The notes beneath the pieces are model-generated. The model was not told where the DNA came from, made no database searches, and saw nothing but the letters and a program-made list of their open reading frames with translations. Source: Methyloceanibacter sp. (lineage in GTDB: Bacteria; Pseudomonadota; Alphaproteobacteria; Rhizobiales; Methyloligellaceae). Taken from it: 6,420 bases of DNA. Position numbers and translations under genes: made by a program. Below are positions 1 to 6,209 of the stretch, piece after piece. Numbering within the stretch: the stretch's first letter is position 1; every line of letters begins with the position of its first letter. The stretch is taken from contig JALHTP010000034.1 in NCBI GenBank assembly GCA_022865725.1, forward strand, positions 1 through 6,420, read 5' to 3'.

Positions 1-722
1 AAAATGCCGCGATCGGTGGCGATATGGGCAAGCTCGATCCGCTCGCCGGGACCGGCGAAGATCACCCGATGCTCCCCCACCACGTCGCCGCCGCGCAGCG
101 CCGCAAAGCCGATATCCCCTTCGCGCCTTGGGCCCGTCTCGCCATCGCGGACCCGCACCCCCCGCTCCTCGAGCGAGACTTCGCGGCCAAGAGCCGCGGC
201 CCGGCCGAGCATCAGCGAGGTGCCTGACGGCGCGTCGCGCTTGTGGCGGTGGTGCATCTCAAGGATCTCGATGTCGAACTCAGGGCCGAGCGCCTGCGCC
301 ACGCGCGCGGTGAGCACGGCCAGCAAATTGACGCCCTGGCTCATATTGCCCGCCTTGACGATGGTCGCGTGACGGGCGGCGGCCTCGAGCTTGGCTTCGT
401 CGGCAGGGGAGAAGCCGGTCGTGCCGATGACATGGACGATGCGCGACTGCGCCGAAAGGGTGGCGAAGGCAAGCGTCGAAGCCGGCGTCGTGAAATCCAG
501 CACGCCGTCGACATGGGCGAAGACTTGGAGGGAATCGTCGGTGATGGCGACGCCGAGAGGCTCGAGTCCCGCAGCCTCGCCGATGTCGCGGCCGACATGG
601 GGCGAGCCCTTGGCCTCGATGCCGCCCGCCACCACGCATCCCGGCGTCTCGACAAGCACGCGCGTCAGCGCCTGGCCCATGCGGCCGGCGGCTCCCAGCA
701 CGGCAATCTTCATGTCACTCAT
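1..722 (-). CDS. dapB: 4-hydroxy-tetrahydrodipicolinate reductase (3' end cut by window edge)
   Basis: DapB makes tetrahydrodipicolinate with NAD(P)H in the diaminopimelate/lysine pathway, in the cytoplasm. About 240 residues are visible. The Rossmann dinucleotide loop GAAGRMG is at residues 10-16, DFTTPA at about 76-81, and IGTTGF at 99-104. NMSQGVN is at 126-132. The substrate and catalytic motif HHRHKRDAPSGT is at 157-168, with the active-site His pair and the Lys of the family (Lys161 here). The family is usually about 270 residues, so roughly 30 C-terminal residues lie beyond position 1. I chose the ATG at 720-722, giving MSDMKIAVLG, a common form in alphaproteobacteria. The in-frame ATG at 711-713 is possible, since neither start has a strong ribosome binding site. 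The gene is divergent from the small exported-protein gene, and the gap between them is short. No damage is seen. Confidence 0.96.
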   Translation of the reverse strand, partial: MSDMKIAVLGAAGRMGQALTRVLVETPGCVVAGGIEAKGSPHVGRDIGEAAGLEPLGVAITDDSLQVFAHVDGVLDFTTPASTLAFATLSAQSRIVHVIGTTGFSPADEAKLEAAARHATIVKAGNMSQGVNLLAVLTARVAQALGPEFDIEILEMHHRHKRDAPSGTSLMLGRAAALGREVSLEERGVRVRDGETGPRREGDIGFAALRGGDVVGEHRVIFAGPGERIELAHIATDRGI

Positions 723-800
723 TGCCAATGACCATCAAGTCATGCGGGGGACGCGCAAGGCATGGTAGAACCGCCTCGAATCCCACTGAAGCGACCTTCT

Positions 801-1049
801 ATGCCGCAAGCCGCCCCGCTCACAAGCCCCCGCCTGCCGATCTTGCTTTTGGCGCTTGCGTTTCGGCTGTTCCCCTGGCCGGCAAGCGCCGCCGAAATCG
901 AGAGCGTCTACACCAAGCTCGACCTCAAGCAATGCAAGAACGTGACGCCGGAAGACGTGGCTCATCCCGACGTCGCCCAGTTCAAGCACGACCTGGATTG
1001 GATCGATCAGCAGATTGCGGCACTGATTCCCGTCAACACGAATAATTGA
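801..1049 (+). CDS. small exported protein of unknown function
   Basis: This gene encodes an 82-residue protein if it starts at the ATG at 801, or 95 residues from the ATG at 762. I prefer 801 because it puts a signal peptide at the very N-terminus: an Arg near residue 11, a hydrophobic run LPILLLALAF, and a likely cleavage site ASA-AE before residue 32. The mature protein is only about 50 residues. It opens with EIESVYTKLDLKQCKNV, which resembles the start of longer periplasmic proteins seen in Hyphomicrobiales; this is from memory and unverified. The second half (FKHDLDWIDQQIAALIP, then VNTNN) does not look like a continuation of that family, so the gene may be a shortened or rearranged copy. 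One Cys is visible and no catalytic motif. It lies 87 bases upstream of the polyketide synthase on the same strand and could be co-transcribed with it. The function is unknown. Confidence 0.55.
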   Translation: MPQAAPLTSPRLPILLLALAFRLFPWPASAAEIESVYTKLDLKQCKNVTPEDVAHPDVAQFKHDLDWIDQQIAALIPVNTNN

Positions 1050-1124
1050 GACCCCTGCGCCACTGGGGCCCCTCGCCAGCCACAAAGCCGGAAGCTCATA
1101 GTCCTCCATGGCAGCCATGCCGAT

Positions 1125-1130
1125 GGGGAG
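1125..1130 (+). promoter_or_regulatory. ribosome binding site of the type III PKS
   Basis: A GGGGAG purine run lies six bases before the ATG at 1137. It fixes that codon as the start of the polyketide synthase and is one of the clearest ribosome binding sites in the window. Confidence 0.75.
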
Positions 1131-1136
1131 AGCACG

Positions 1137-2231
1137 ATGCTCAAGACCACAGCCAGGACGGGGCAGAGCCGCCACGGGGCATCAGCCCTCGAGGTCGAGA
1201 TCGCGGGTGTCGCGACCGCCGTTCCTGCGCACAAAGTCTCGCAAGAGGACATCGCCAAACGCGCGAGGGAGGTGTTCCCGCATCTCGCGCGTCATGAAGG
1301 CCTCTATGCCAATACCGGCATCAGCGACCGCTATTTTTGCCAACCGGCGGATTGGTACCGCGAGCGGCATGGCTGGGAGGCGCGTAGCGAAGTCTTTCAA
1401 CGCGAGGCGCTTTCTTTGCTCGAGGAGGTGGCGCTTTCGGCTGTTGCCAATGCCGGCATCGCGCTTGAGGATGTTGGTGCGCTCGTGGTCAACACCATCA
1501 CGGGCCTTGCCATTCCGAGCCTCGATGCGAGGCTGATGAACCGGCTGAAGCTGCCGGCTTCGGTCGAGCGGCTGCCGATCTTCGGGCTTGGGTGCGGCGG
1601 TGGCGTTGCGGGTCTCGCCAGGTCTGCGCGCTACGCCCAGGCGATGCCGGGCGCGCACGTGCTGTTCCTGACCGTCGATCTTTGCAGCCTCTGCCTTCGC
1701 ATCGCCGATCCGAGCATGGCGATGTTCGTCTCGGCGGCGTTGTTCGGCGACGGCGCCGCGGGCGTGGTCCTGCGCAATGTGCATGGGTCCGATGCCGGTG
1801 AGGGGCGCGGCCGTATCCTCGCGGTGGGCGATCACTTCTGGCCCGATACCGAACGCATCATGGGCTGGGACCTCAAGGAGGACGGCTTCGGCGTGGTGCT
1901 GAGCCCGGAGCTTCCGGCGCTGCTGCGGGAGCGTCTGCTTCCGGCGTTGCACGGCTTCCTCGATGCGAACGGCCTCAGTCTCGGCGAGTTCACCGGCTTC
2001 CTCCTGCATCCCGGTGGCGCCAAGATCCTGAGCACGGTGCAGACCCTCCTCGGACTTAGCGACGAGGATGTTGCGCTCTCCGCGAACGTGCTGCGCGATT
2101 TTGGCAATATGTCCTCGCCGACAGCATTGTTCGCACTCGACCGAGCGCTAAAGTCGGGCGCAAGCGGTCCGCACCTGCTGGTTGCCTTCGGGCCAGGCTT
2201 CTCAGCCTATTTCGTCGCGGCCGATCTCTGA
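1137..2231 (+). CDS. type III polyketide synthase (chalcone/stilbene synthase family)
   Basis: This is a 364-residue homodimeric-type ketosynthase of the family that condenses an acyl-CoA starter with malonyl-CoA units, without an acyl carrier protein, to give pyrones or resorcinols. The thiolase-fold triad can be read directly: Cys153 in GLGCGGG, His291 in LLHPGG, and Asn324 in DFGNMSS. The late loop AFGPGFS (350-356) matches the family GFGPG signature. LFGDGAAG (202-209) and the Cys-rich DLCSLCLR stretch (181-188) are also typical of bacterial members. Length is normal for the family and no active-site residue is missing. The neighbouring ICMT-like methyltransferase suggests an alkylpyrone or alkylresorcinol product that is then methylated, as for BpsA/BpsB in Bacillus subtilis or SrsA/SrsB in Streptomyces griseus. 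Starter and product cannot be read from the sequence. The 3' end overlaps the convergent gene by 25 bases. Confidence 0.93.
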   Translation: MLKTTARTGQSRHGASALEVEIAGVATAVPAHKVSQEDIAKRAREVFPHLARHEGLYANTGISDRYFCQPADWYRERHGWEARSEVFQREALSLLEEVALSAVANAGIALEDVGALVVNTITGLAIPSLDARLMNRLKLPASVERLPIFGLGCGGGVAGLARSARYAQAMPGAHVLFLTVDLCSLCLRIADPSMAMFVSAALFGDGAAGVVLRNVHGSDAGEGRGRILAVGDHFWPDTERIMGWDLKEDGFGVVLSPELPALLRERLLPALHGFLDANGLSLGEFTGFLLHPGGAKILSTVQTLLGLSDEDVALSANVLRDFGNMSSPTALFALDRALKSGASGPHLLVAFGPGFSAYFVAADL

Positions 2232-2746
2232 GACTCGCGGCGCGTCGCGAGCGCCGCGTCTTCGAGTCCGATCTTGACCCGAAGCACGACCCACCACAGC
2301 GCCGTCATGATGACAGCCAGCGCGAGCGCGCCAAAGGCGAGCGGCAACACGAAGGTCTCGACGATGGTCACGGCGTAGTTCGGATGGGAGATGTAACGAT
2401 AGAGGCCGCTGCTGGCGATCGGCGCGCCGGGAAGCGTGATGATGCGATGGGTCCAGAACGGCCCGAGACTGGCGATGACCCAATAACGCACCACCTGCAG
2501 CACGAGATAATAGGCGATCAGCGGCCAGACGATGGGCGCGTCGGGCGAGATCAGAAAGAAGATCGCCGCGATCCAGGCCAGATGTGTTGCGGCGACGACA
2601 GGGTAATAGAAGCTTGCTTCCTCATGCGCGCCGGCGGCAAGCAGGCGCCGCGTGTTGCGGGCCGAGTAAAGCTCCTCAAGCCCCCGCTGGCCGAGGACGA
2701 GCATGGCCGCGAGCTGTGGGGCGCCGATGAGATCGTAAGGGCTCAT
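2207..2746 (-). CDS. isoprenylcysteine carboxyl methyltransferase (ICMT)-family membrane methyltransferase
   Basis: This gene encodes a 179-residue integral membrane protein. Hydrophobic segments lie at about 48-66, 70-90 and 126-156. The C-terminal half carries the ICMT-type cofactor-binding signature GLYRYISHPNY (114-124), followed after the last membrane span by RVKIGLEDAAL (156-166), a version of the family's Arg...Glu-Glu segment. Bacterial members next to type III polyketide synthases O-methylate the polyketide rather than a prenylated protein, and that is the role I infer here. The start is the ATG at 2744-2746, preceded at 11 bases by GGTGGAG; an in-frame TTG at 2767 has no visible ribosome binding site. 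It is convergent with the synthase. On its own strand it follows the EAL remnant after a gap of 75 bases, in which I see no clear promoter. Confidence 0.87.
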   Translation of the reverse strand: MSPYDLIGAPQLAAMLVLGQRGLEELYSARNTRRLLAAGAHEEASFYYPVVAATHLAWIAAIFFLISPDAPIVWPLIAYYLVLQVVRYWVIASLGPFWTHRIITLPGAPIASSGLYRYISHPNYAVTIVETFVLPLAFGALALAVIMTALWWVVLRVKIGLEDAALATRRESQRSAATK

Positions 2747-2821
2747 GACGGCCGACACTCCACCCAAAGTAAGGCGTGGGTTCGTCCTTCGCGGGGAGGG
2801 ACAAGCGAGCGAGAGCTTGCG

Positions 2822-3136
2822 CTAGGCGACCAACGGACGCTTCGCGCTAACCACTTCCGATTCCGGCACGTCGGCTTCGGGCTTGCCGTATTAGAAGCCC
2901 TGCACCTGGTCGCAGCCCCACTTCCGGAGCATCGCGGCTTGGCCTTCGGTCTCCACGCCTTCGGCGGTGATGGTCACGTTCAGCGACTGACCGAGGCCGA
3001 CGATGCTCGACACGATGGCACTCGTCTGCGGGCTGGTGCCGAGCGTGTCGATGAAGGAGCTGTCGATCTTGATCCTCTTGACCGGGAAGCGAGTGAGATA
3101 GCTCAGGCTCGAATAGCCGGTGCCGAAATAGGGGAG
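2822..3136 (-). pseudogene. EAL-domain c-di-GMP phosphodiesterase remnant, 5'-truncated and with an internal stop
   Basis: Reading the minus strand from about 3136 gives PYFGTGYSSLSYL, then KRIKIDSSFI, TAEGVET and GCDQVQGF. These are the successive C-terminal motifs of EAL domains, which hydrolyse cyclic-di-GMP. A TAA at 2891-2893 interrupts the frame right after QGF. The next codons continue in the same frame as YGKPEADV and on to RPLVA, ending at a TAG at 2822-2824, which is how EAL proteins normally continue (QGF, aromatic or Leu, then a GKP- or SRP-like turn). So one nonsense change broke the tail. Upstream of PYFGTG the match stops: the expected LDDFGTG reads LPYFGTG, which loses the metal-binding Asp pair. 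The EAL motif itself and the first half of the domain are absent. No start codon or ribosome binding site is evident, so it is almost surely inactive. Confidence 0.85.
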
Positions 3137-3184
3137 TGGCGTTAAGGGCCGCCCAACGTTTCCGGTAAATGCAAAGTTAATGCG

Positions 3185-3691
3185 TCACGTCCAGGCGAAC
3201 GCCACCTTGCGCAGCGAGACGTCGCCGAAGCTCTCGGCGCCTTCCGCGATCGGCTTGCCGCCAAGGCGCAGATAGAAGGCGCAAGCGGCCTCGTTGTCGG
3301 CAAGCGCCCAGATCAGCAGGCCTTTCAGCCGGAGCTCGGCCAGGCGCGCACGCGCGCCGTCGAACAGCTTCTCTCCGAGACCCAGGCCCTGATAGGTCGG
3401 GTGGAGATAGAGCTCGAAGATCTCGCCTTGAAACGGCGCGCGGCCGAGACGGCAGCGGCCATAGGTCGCATAGCCCGCGGCCTCGCCGCCGAAGTCGAGC
3501 ACGAGAAGCGGCGTTCGCTTCCTGAGCGCGCTCTCCCACCAGCGAAGTCCGCGCCGCGCGAGCATGCGTTGCAGCGACAGATGCGGGATGATGCCCTGAT
3601 ATGCGTTGCGCCAGGCTTCCTCATAGGCAGCAGCGAGCGCCACGGCATCCTTCAAGCGTGCCGGCCTGATATGAGCGACGTCGACGGGCAT
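3185..3691 (-). CDS. GNAT-family N-acetyltransferase
   Basis: This gene encodes a 168-residue protein of the usual length for a single GNAT domain. The acetyl-CoA pyrophosphate-binding motif A is ELYLHPTYQGLGLGEKLF (93-110), with the QxxGxG core at 101-106. Motif B follows as WALADNEAACAFYLRLGGKP (128-147), where Asn133 and Tyr140 occupy the positions often used for cofactor contact and as general acid. The N-terminal part, IRPARLKDAVALAAAYEEAW, is the typical first strand and helix. GNAT enzymes acetylate amines on small molecules, peptides or proteins; the substrate cannot be told from sequence. The start is the ATG at 3689-3691, with only a weak ribosome binding site. The gene ends 48 bases before the EAL remnant on the same strand. 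It is not obviously linked to the polyketide genes. Confidence 0.9.
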   Translation of the reverse strand: MPVDVAHIRPARLKDAVALAAAYEEAWRNAYQGIIPHLSLQRMLARRGLRWWESALRKRTPLLVLDFGGEAAGYATYGRCRLGRAPFQGEIFELYLHPTYQGLGLGEKLFDGARARLAELRLKGLLIWALADNEAACAFYLRLGGKPIAEGAESFGDVSLRKVAFAWT

Positions 3692-3743
3692 GACGCCAGC
3701 CTAGCGCAGGATGGAGGCACTGGGCAAAGGGGTCGTTGCTATT

Positions 3744-3757
3744 ATCCCGAGCGGGAT
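3744..3757. repeat. 14-base near-perfect inverted repeat upstream of the GNAT gene
   Basis: ATCCCG-AG-CGGGAT forms two 6-base arms around a 2-base centre, 53 bases before the GNAT start codon. The tiny centre makes an RNA hairpin less likely than a dimeric protein-binding site. It could equally be chance in GC-rich sequence. Confidence 0.3.
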
Positions 3758-3768
3758 CGGCGATACGC

Positions 3769-3802
3769 AAAAGGCGAGCCGACTTGCGCCGGCTCGCCTT
3801 TT
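3769..3802 (-). terminator. intrinsic terminator of the PepSY-like gene
   Basis: AAAAGGCGAGCC (3769-3780) pairs perfectly with GGCTCGCCTTTT (3791-3802) around a 10-base loop, with one further G-C pair inside. On the minus strand the GC stem is followed by TTTT, as expected for a Rho-independent terminator of the gene ending at 3845. The symmetry (A-run on one side, T-run on the other) could let it work in both directions, but no plus-strand gene precedes it. Confidence 0.85.
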
Positions 3803-3812
3803 GGTTGCCACT

Positions 3813-3837
3813 ATCGCTGCGCCGTACGGCGCGCGAT
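3813..3837 (-). repeat. hairpin directly after the PepSY-like stop codon
   Basis: ATCGC (3813-3817) pairs with GCGAT (3833-3837). Inside, across one bulged base at 3818, lies the perfect 14-base palindrome GCGCCGTACGGCGC (3819-3832). The transcript would fold into a stem of about ten pairs with a four-base loop. No T-run follows, so it is not itself a terminator. It lies between the stop codon and the terminator and could shield the mRNA 3' end. Confidence 0.5.
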
Positions 3838-3844
3838 CAGACGA

Positions 3845-4105
3845 TTAGTAGCGCGAGATGAGAATGACGGTGTAGTCCTTGTCGAGCTTGATATCGACCG
3901 TACCCATCTTGCACTTGGCATCGTCGATCTCGTAGATGCCCTGCTCCTCCTTCTTGAGCTCCTCGTATCCGCTACAGCCGAGTATGGAGAGAGCGGCCTC
4001 GATCTTCTCGACTTCGGCGGCGGGGACTTTATCGTCGTCGTCAGCGGCGAGAGCAAGGCTGCTGCCCAGGGCTAACACCAGGGCTAATCCAACGGCTCTA
4101 ATCAT
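3845..4105 (-). CDS. small exported PepSY-like protein
   Basis: This gene encodes an 86-residue protein with a clear signal peptide, MIRAVGLALVLALGSSLALA, probably cleaved before ADDDDK. The mature part of about 66 residues is acidic to mixed-charge and has the shape of a PepSY-like domain: a helix EVEKIEAALSILGCSG, then GIYEIDDAKCKMG, then DIKLDKDYTVILISRY. Two cysteines (44 and 65) could form a disulfide in the periplasm. Related small periplasmic proteins are common in alphaproteobacteria, but their job is poorly known; PepSY domains are often linked to peptidase inhibition. This assignment rests on pattern only. The start is ATG at 4103-4105, with GGAGG seven bases upstream; a longer in-frame reading from TTG at 4207 lacks this support. 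It is a single-gene unit with CtrA-like boxes upstream and a terminator downstream. Confidence 0.8.
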   Translation of the reverse strand: MIRAVGLALVLALGSSLALAADDDDKVPAAEVEKIEAALSILGCSGYEELKKEEQGIYEIDDAKCKMGTVDIKLDKDYTVILISRY

Positions 4106-4216
4106 GCGAAATCCTCCATGTGTTTGGGTGGCCAGCAGTCGACCGGCGCAATCTGCCGATAGAGGCAAATTACCGGGCAACACTGTCAGAGACTTGAGGA
4201 GGATCAAGTTACTCGA

Positions 4217-4243
4217 TTAAAGTGACATTAAGCCAAGATTAAC
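4217..4243. promoter_or_regulatory. tandem CtrA-like boxes (three TTAA half-sites, 11-base period)
   Basis: TTAA occurs at 4217-4220, 4228-4231 and 4239-4242, each separated by exactly seven bases. The right-hand pair is a perfect TTAA-N7-TTAAC, the consensus for the CtrA response regulator of alphaproteobacteria; the left-hand pair is TTAA-N7-TTAA. The cluster lies 111-138 bases upstream of the PepSY-like start codon. On the other side it is past the 3' end of typA, so the small exported protein is the only likely target. No clear -35/-10 pair could be placed next to it. Confidence 0.5.
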
Positions 4244-4297
4244 ATGAGAGTACTTGGCAATAACTTCCGGGATACTTTGGCAGGAGGATCGGGATGA

Positions 4298-6127
4298 TTA
4301 GGCAACATCCTCGGCAAGGCGCTGGCGCTCCGCCTTTTTGCGATCGTTCGGATCGAGATGGCGCTTGCGCAGACGAATGGATTTCGGCGTGACCTCGACC
4401 AATTCGTCGTCCGAAATATAGGCAAGCGCGCGTTCGAGGATCATGCGCAAGGGCGGCGTCAGGCGCACCGCCTCGTCCTTGGACGTGGTGCGGATATTGG
4501 TGAGCTTCTTGCCCTTGAGCACGTTGACCTCGAGATCGTTGTCGCGCGTGTGCTCGCCGACGATCATGCCGCGATAGACCTTCCAGCCCGGCTCGATCAT
4601 CATTGCCCCGCGATCCTCGAGGTTCCACAAGGCATAGGCCACCGCGTCGCCCATGTCGGTGGAGATCAGCACGCCGTTGCGCCTGCCCTGGATCGTACCC
4701 TTATGCGGCGCATAATCATGGAACAGGCGGTTCATGATGCCGGTGCCGCGCGTGTCGGTGAGGAGCTCGCCCTGATAGCCGATCAGCCCGCGCGTCGGCG
4801 CGTAGAACACCAAGCGCTGGCGCCCGCCGCCGGAGGGGCGCATCTCGACCAGCTCGGCCTTGCGCTCGGAGAGCTTCTGCACGACGATTCCTGAATGCTC
4901 CTCGTCGAGGTCGATGACGACTTCCTCGATCGGCTCCATGAGCATGCCGTCGGGTCCGCGCTTGAAGAGGACCTTGGGCCGCGACACGCTGAGCTCGAAG
5001 CCCTCGCGGCGCATGGTCTCGATAAGGATCCCAAGCTGCAACTCGCCGCGGCCGGCCACCTCCATGGAGTCGCGCTCGGCCGATTCGGTGACCCGGAGCG
5101 CGACATTGCCCTCGCCCTCGCGCAACAGGCGGTCGCGGATCATGCGGCCCGTCACCTTGGTGCCTTCGGTACCGGCAAGCGGCGAATCGTTGACGCGGAA
5201 GGTCATCGACAAAGTGGGTGGATCGATCGGCTGGGCGCGTAGCGGCGCGACGACCTCGGGGGCGCAAATGGTATGGGCGACGGTGGCGTCGGGGAGACCG
5301 GCGATGGAGACGATGTCTCCTGCCGAAGCTTCATCGAGGGCGACGCGCTCCAGCCCGCGAAAGGCGAGCACTTTCGACACCCGGCCCTGCTCCACGAGCT
5401 TGCCGGTATGATCTAGCACCTTGACCGGCTGGTTCGGCGCGATGGTGCCCGAGGCGATGCGGCCGGTAACGATGCGGCCGAGATAGGGGTTTGCCTCCAG
5501 GATCGTGCCGAGCAGGCGGAACGGCCCTTCCTCGACCTTGGGTGAGGCGACATGCGTGAGCACGAGGTCGAAGAGAAGCTGCATGCCGAGATTTTTCGGC
5601 CCCTCGGGGCTCGCCGCCATCCAGCCCTCTTTGGCCGAGCCGTAAAGGATGGGGAAGTCGAGCTGCTCGTCGGATGCATCGAGCGCGGCGAAGAGGTCGA
5701 ACACCTCGTTCACGACCTCGGCCGGCCGCGCGTCGGAGCGGTCCACCTTGTTGATCACGACGATGGGCTTCAAGCCCTTCTTGAGGGCCTTCGACACCAC
5801 GAACTTGGTCTGCGGCAAGGGCCCCTCGGCGGCGTCGACCAGCACCAGGGCGCCGTCCACCATGCCGAGGATGCGCTCGACCTCGCCGCCGAAATCGGCA
5901 TGGCCCGGCGTATCCACGATATTGATGCGGGTGCCCTGCCACTGGATTGAGGTGACCTTGGCGAGGATGGTGATGCCCCTCTCGCGCTCGAGGTCGTTCG
6001 AATCCATGGCGCGCTCGGCCACCCGCTGATTGTCGCGGAAGGCGCCGGATTGCTGCAAGAGGCGGTCGACCAGGGTCGTCTTGCCATGGTCGACGTGGGC
6101 GATGATAGCGATATTGCGGAGGTTCAT
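4298..6127 (-). CDS. typA: ribosome-associated translational GTPase BipA/TypA
   Basis: This gene encodes a 609-residue protein, the normal length for the family. TypA binds the 70S ribosome at the EF-G site and helps 50S assembly and growth under cold or stress. The GTPase motifs are in order: AHVDHGKT at 10-17 (G1), ERGITIL at 49-55 (G2 region), DTPGH at 72-76 (G3), NKVD at 126-129 (G4) and GSAKEGW at 163-169 (G5). A beta-barrel domain II and EF-G-like domains follow. The TypA-specific C-terminal part contains GTGIMNRLFHDYAPHKG, GEHTRDNDLEVNV and KKLTNIRTTSKDE. The start is the ATG at 6125-6127, giving MNLRNIAIIAHVDHGK as in other TypA proteins. The frame stays open upstream to 6238, but that stretch has no family similarity and overlaps the likely promoter. 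No weakened motif is seen. Confidence 0.97.
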   Translation of the reverse strand: MNLRNIAIIAHVDHGKTTLVDRLLQQSGAFRDNQRVAERAMDSNDLERERGITILAKVTSIQWQGTRINIVDTPGHADFGGEVERILGMVDGALVLVDAAEGPLPQTKFVVSKALKKGLKPIVVINKVDRSDARPAEVVNEVFDLFAALDASDEQLDFPILYGSAKEGWMAASPEGPKNLGMQLLFDLVLTHVASPKVEEGPFRLLGTILEANPYLGRIVTGRIASGTIAPNQPVKVLDHTGKLVEQGRVSKVLAFRGLERVALDEASAGDIVSIAGLPDATVAHTICAPEVVAPLRAQPIDPPTLSMTFRVNDSPLAGTEGTKVTGRMIRDRLLREGEGNVALRVTESAERDSMEVAGRGELQLGILIETMRREGFELSVSRPKVLFKRGPDGMLMEPIEEVVIDLDEEHSGIVVQKLSERKAELVEMRPSGGGRQRLVFYAPTRGLIGYQGELLTDTRGTGIMNRLFHDYAPHKGTIQGRRNGVLISTDMGDAVAYALWNLEDRGAMMIEPGWKVYRGMIVGEHTRDNDLEVNVLKGKKLTNIRTTSKDEAVRLTPPLRMILERALAYISDDELVEVTPKSIRLRKRHLDPNDRKKAERQRLAEDVA

Positions 6128-6143
6128 GGGTGCCTGAATGCCG

Positions 6144-6168
6144 AGCGCGGGCCAAAACGGCCCGCGCT
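6144..6168 (-). promoter_or_regulatory. strong hairpin in the typA 5' leader
   Basis: AGCGCGGGCC (6144-6153) and GGCCCGCGCT (6159-6168) are perfectly complementary around a five-base loop. In the typA transcript this ten-pair, very GC-rich stem would sit 16 bases before the start codon and close to the inferred 5' end. No T-run follows, so it is not an ordinary terminator. It may affect mRNA stability or translation. Confidence 0.55.
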
Positions 6169-6180
6169 TCCTATGGCTGC

Positions 6181-6209
6181 CATATATAGTTCGTGTGACG
6201 GTGGCGCAA
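6181..6209 (-). promoter_or_regulatory. candidate sigma-70 promoter of typA
   Basis: On the minus strand TTGCGC (6204-6209) and TATATG (6181-6186) are separated by 17 bases. The AT-rich TATATAT core stands out in otherwise GC-rich sequence. Transcription would start near 6174, giving a leader of about 47 bases that begins almost at the hairpin. The -35 match is weak. Confidence 0.45.

Noticed and set aside
735..1175. 146-residue minus-strand open frame opposite the small exported protein
   Set aside because: No recognisable domain and no ribosome binding site; the plus strand has a signal peptide gene here. It remains a weak alternative because the plus-strand protein is itself unrecognised.
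1182..2009. 275-residue minus-strand open frame opposite the polyketide synthase
   Set aside because: It is a shadow of the synthase, whose catalytic triad and ribosome binding site are all on the plus strand.
2803..2820. Short inverted repeat caagc...gcttg just after the final stop of the EAL remnant
   Set aside because: Only a five-pair stem with an eight-base loop and no T-run; too weak to call a terminator.
2384..3145. 253-residue plus-strand open frame across the methyltransferase and EAL remnant
   Set aside because: It is antisense to two sequences with clear protein-family motifs, has low-complexity composition from GC-rich codon shadowing, and shows no motif of its own.
4106..4207. 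34-residue N-terminal extension of the PepSY-like protein from a TTG
   Set aside because: It would bury the signal peptide inside the protein, and the GGAGG site clearly serves the ATG at 4103-4105.
4251..4281. Near-direct repeat tacttggca / tactttggca after the typA stop codon
   Set aside because: Only two short imperfect copies, with no sign of a larger array or a stem-loop; probably chance.
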